A stretch of 6,809 bases of DNA from NCBI GenBank assembly GCA_937960755.1, contig CALGOL010000587.1:1-6809 (forward strand), in the 5' to 3' direction. How positions within the stretch are numbered: the first letter of the stretch is position 1; each line of letters starts with the position of its first letter. This DNA comes from an uncultured Azospirillum sp. GTDB taxonomy: Bacteria; Pseudomonadota; Alphaproteobacteria; Azospirillales; Azospirillaceae. The position numbers were made by a program, and so were the translations under genes. The notes below the pieces were generated by a model. It was not told the origin of the DNA. It saw nothing but the letters and a program-made list of their open reading frames with translations, and searched no databases. Positions 5,902 through 6,809 of this stretch are shown here, in pieces.

Positions 5902-6651
5902 ATGAAGATCCTCGTCCCCGTCAAGCGGGTGGTGGACTACAACGTCAAGGTTCGGGTCAAGGCCGACGAAACCGGCGTTGAAACCGCCAACGTCAAGATG
6001 AGCATGAACCCGTTCGACGAAATCGCCGTCGAAGAAGCGGTCCGCCTGAAGGAAAGGGGCGTCGCCAGCGAAATCGTCGTCGTCTCCATCGGCCCGGCGG
6101 CGTGTCAGGAAACCATCCGCACCGCGCTGGCCATCGGCGCCGACCGCGGGGTTTTGGTGCAGACCGACGCGGCGCTGGAGTCGCTGGCGGTCGCCAAATT
6201 GCTCCGCGCCGTGGTCGATCAGGAAAGCCCGCGCCTGGTGGTGATGGGCAAGCAGGCGATTGACGGCGATTGCGGCCAGACCGGGCAAATGCTGGCCGCC
6301 TTGCTGGGCTGGCCGCAGGCGACGTTCGTTTCCAAGATCGAGATTGCGGCCGACGGGCTGACGGCGACGCGGGAAATCGACGGCGGATTGGAGACGCTGG
6401 CCCTCGCCCTGCCGGCGGTGGTCACCGCCGATTTGCGGCTTAACGAGCCGCGCTACGCCAGCCTGCCCAACATCATGAAGGCCAAGAAAAAGCCGCTGGC
6501 GACCGTCACGCCCGATTCGCTGGGCGTCGACATCGCGCCGCGCCAGACGGTTTTGCGGGTGCGCGAGCCGGCCAAGCGCCAGGGCGGGATCAAAGTGGCC
6601 GACGTCGCCGCCCTTATCGACAAGCTGAAGACCGAAGCGCGGGTGATCTGA
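5902..6651 (+). CDS. etfB: Electron transfer flavoprotein subunit beta
   Basis: A 249-residue ETF beta subunit (EtfB/FixA family). ETF is the soluble alpha-beta dimer that takes electrons from acyl-CoA dehydrogenases and passes them to ETF:ubiquinone oxidoreductase. Conserved features: the start MKILVPVKRVVDYNVKV; NPFDEIAVEEAVRLKE (36-51); GKQAIDGDCGQTGQMLAALLGWPQ (116-139), part of the AMP-binding region; and RYASLPNIMKAKKKP (184-198), the recognition loop that docks on dehydrogenases, with Leu188 in the place of the key leucine of human ETF. Length fits the conventional (group I) ETF. I chose ATG 5902 because AAGGGA (5887-5892) is a fitting ribosome site; an in-frame TTG at 5878 would add 8 residues not found in the family. 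It begins 24 bp after the DUF6134-like gene and is separated by one base from etfA, so translation is likely coupled. Confidence 0.96.
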   Translation: MKILVPVKRVVDYNVKVRVKADETGVETANVKMSMNPFDEIAVEEAVRLKERGVASEIVVVSIGPAACQETIRTALAIGADRGVLVQTDAALESLAVAKLLRAVVDQESPRLVVMGKQAIDGDCGQTGQMLAALLGWPQATFVSKIEIAADGLTATREIDGGLETLALALPAVVTADLRLNEPRYASLPNIMKAKKKPLATVTPDSLGVDIAPRQTVLRVREPAKRQGGIKVADVAALIDKLKTEARVI

Positions 6652-6652
6652 C

Positions 6653-6809
6653 ATGCCGAAGATACTGATTATCGCCGAATGCGACGCCGCCGAACTGAAG
6701 CCGGCGACCCGGCACGCGCTGAGCGCGGCGCAAGCGGTGGGCGGCGACATCGACGTGCTGGCGATGGGCGGCGAATGCGCCGCCGCACCCTCCCCGGCAG
6801 CGGAAGCCG
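6653..6809 (+). CDS. etfA: Electron transfer flavoprotein subunit alpha, first 52 residues (runs off window)
   Basis: Begins MPKILIIAECDAAELKPATRHALSAAQAVGGDIDVL, the characteristic ETF alpha N-terminus (ILxIAE-HD, LKPAT, the GGDxxVL turn), one base after the etfB stop. EtfA carries the FAD-binding C-terminal domain, which is outside the window. The canonical genomic order etfB-etfA supports the call. The last residues (GGECAAAPSPAAEA) are less typical of the family (usually GxxxAAVAEAAA), which may be ordinary variation or lower sequence quality near the edge. The frame is open at 6809. Confidence 0.9.
   Translation, partial: MPKILIIAECDAAELKPATRHALSAAQAVGGDIDVLAMGGECAAAPSPAAEA

Noticed and set aside
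5215..6750. 511-codon open frame antisense to the DUF6134-like gene and etfB
   Set aside because: A shadow of the well-supported plus-strand genes, with low-complexity D/R/H/G composition and no recognisable motif.
6790..6809. The right edge ends CAGCGGAAGCCG, slightly like the adapter AGATCGGAAGAGC
   Set aside because: The match is partial and short, and the EtfA frame remains open through it. Unlike the left edge, there is no clear junction.

Overview
The window is one end of a draft or metagenomic contig from a high-GC proteobacterium. An alphaproteobacterium, probably Rhodospirillales-like, fits best, judging by the GC-rich codon use, the LiuR-like MerR regulator and the style of the EtfB and FadL-type proteins; this placement is an inference from memory, without a database search. 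The first 46 bases are not genomic: they match the Illumina TruSeq/P5 universal adapter and are fused to a truncated thiolase gene.

Minus-strand block (676 to the left edge; 741-1136; 1514-3208; 3248-4588), in transcription order: a FadL/OMPP1-type outer-membrane fatty-acid channel, a long-chain acyl-CoA synthetase 39 bp downstream, a non-coding stretch carrying a composite palindromic repeat, a cysteine-free MerR-family regulator, and the first 210 codons of an acetyl-CoA acyltransferase (thiolase). Plus-strand block (4729 to the right edge): an SCP2-like lipid-binding protein, a secreted protein that looks like DUF6134, electron-transfer flavoprotein subunit beta, and the start of subunit alpha. 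The two blocks diverge from a 140-bp intergenic region (4589-4728).

The genes read as one fatty-acid (acyl-CoA) catabolism locus: uptake across the outer membrane, activation to acyl-CoA, thiolytic cleavage, and transfer of acyl-CoA dehydrogenase electrons through ETF. The acyl-CoA dehydrogenase itself is not in the window. A 19-bp element, matching at 18 of 19 positions, occurs upstream of the MerR gene and again in the divergent intergenic region. It is a strong candidate for the MerR operator and would tie both blocks to one regulator.

The second unusual item is a 120-130 bp composite hairpin repeat present twice. One copy is intergenic. The other lies inside the translated 5' end of the DUF6134-like gene, between a well-placed Shine-Dalgarno/ATG and the signal peptide. 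The two copies differ by compensatory base changes in their hairpins. I see no CRISPR array, tRNA, rRNA, insertion sequence or phage gene. The most promising undescribed elements are the repeat-in-gene arrangement and the proposed regulon, rather than a new enzyme system.
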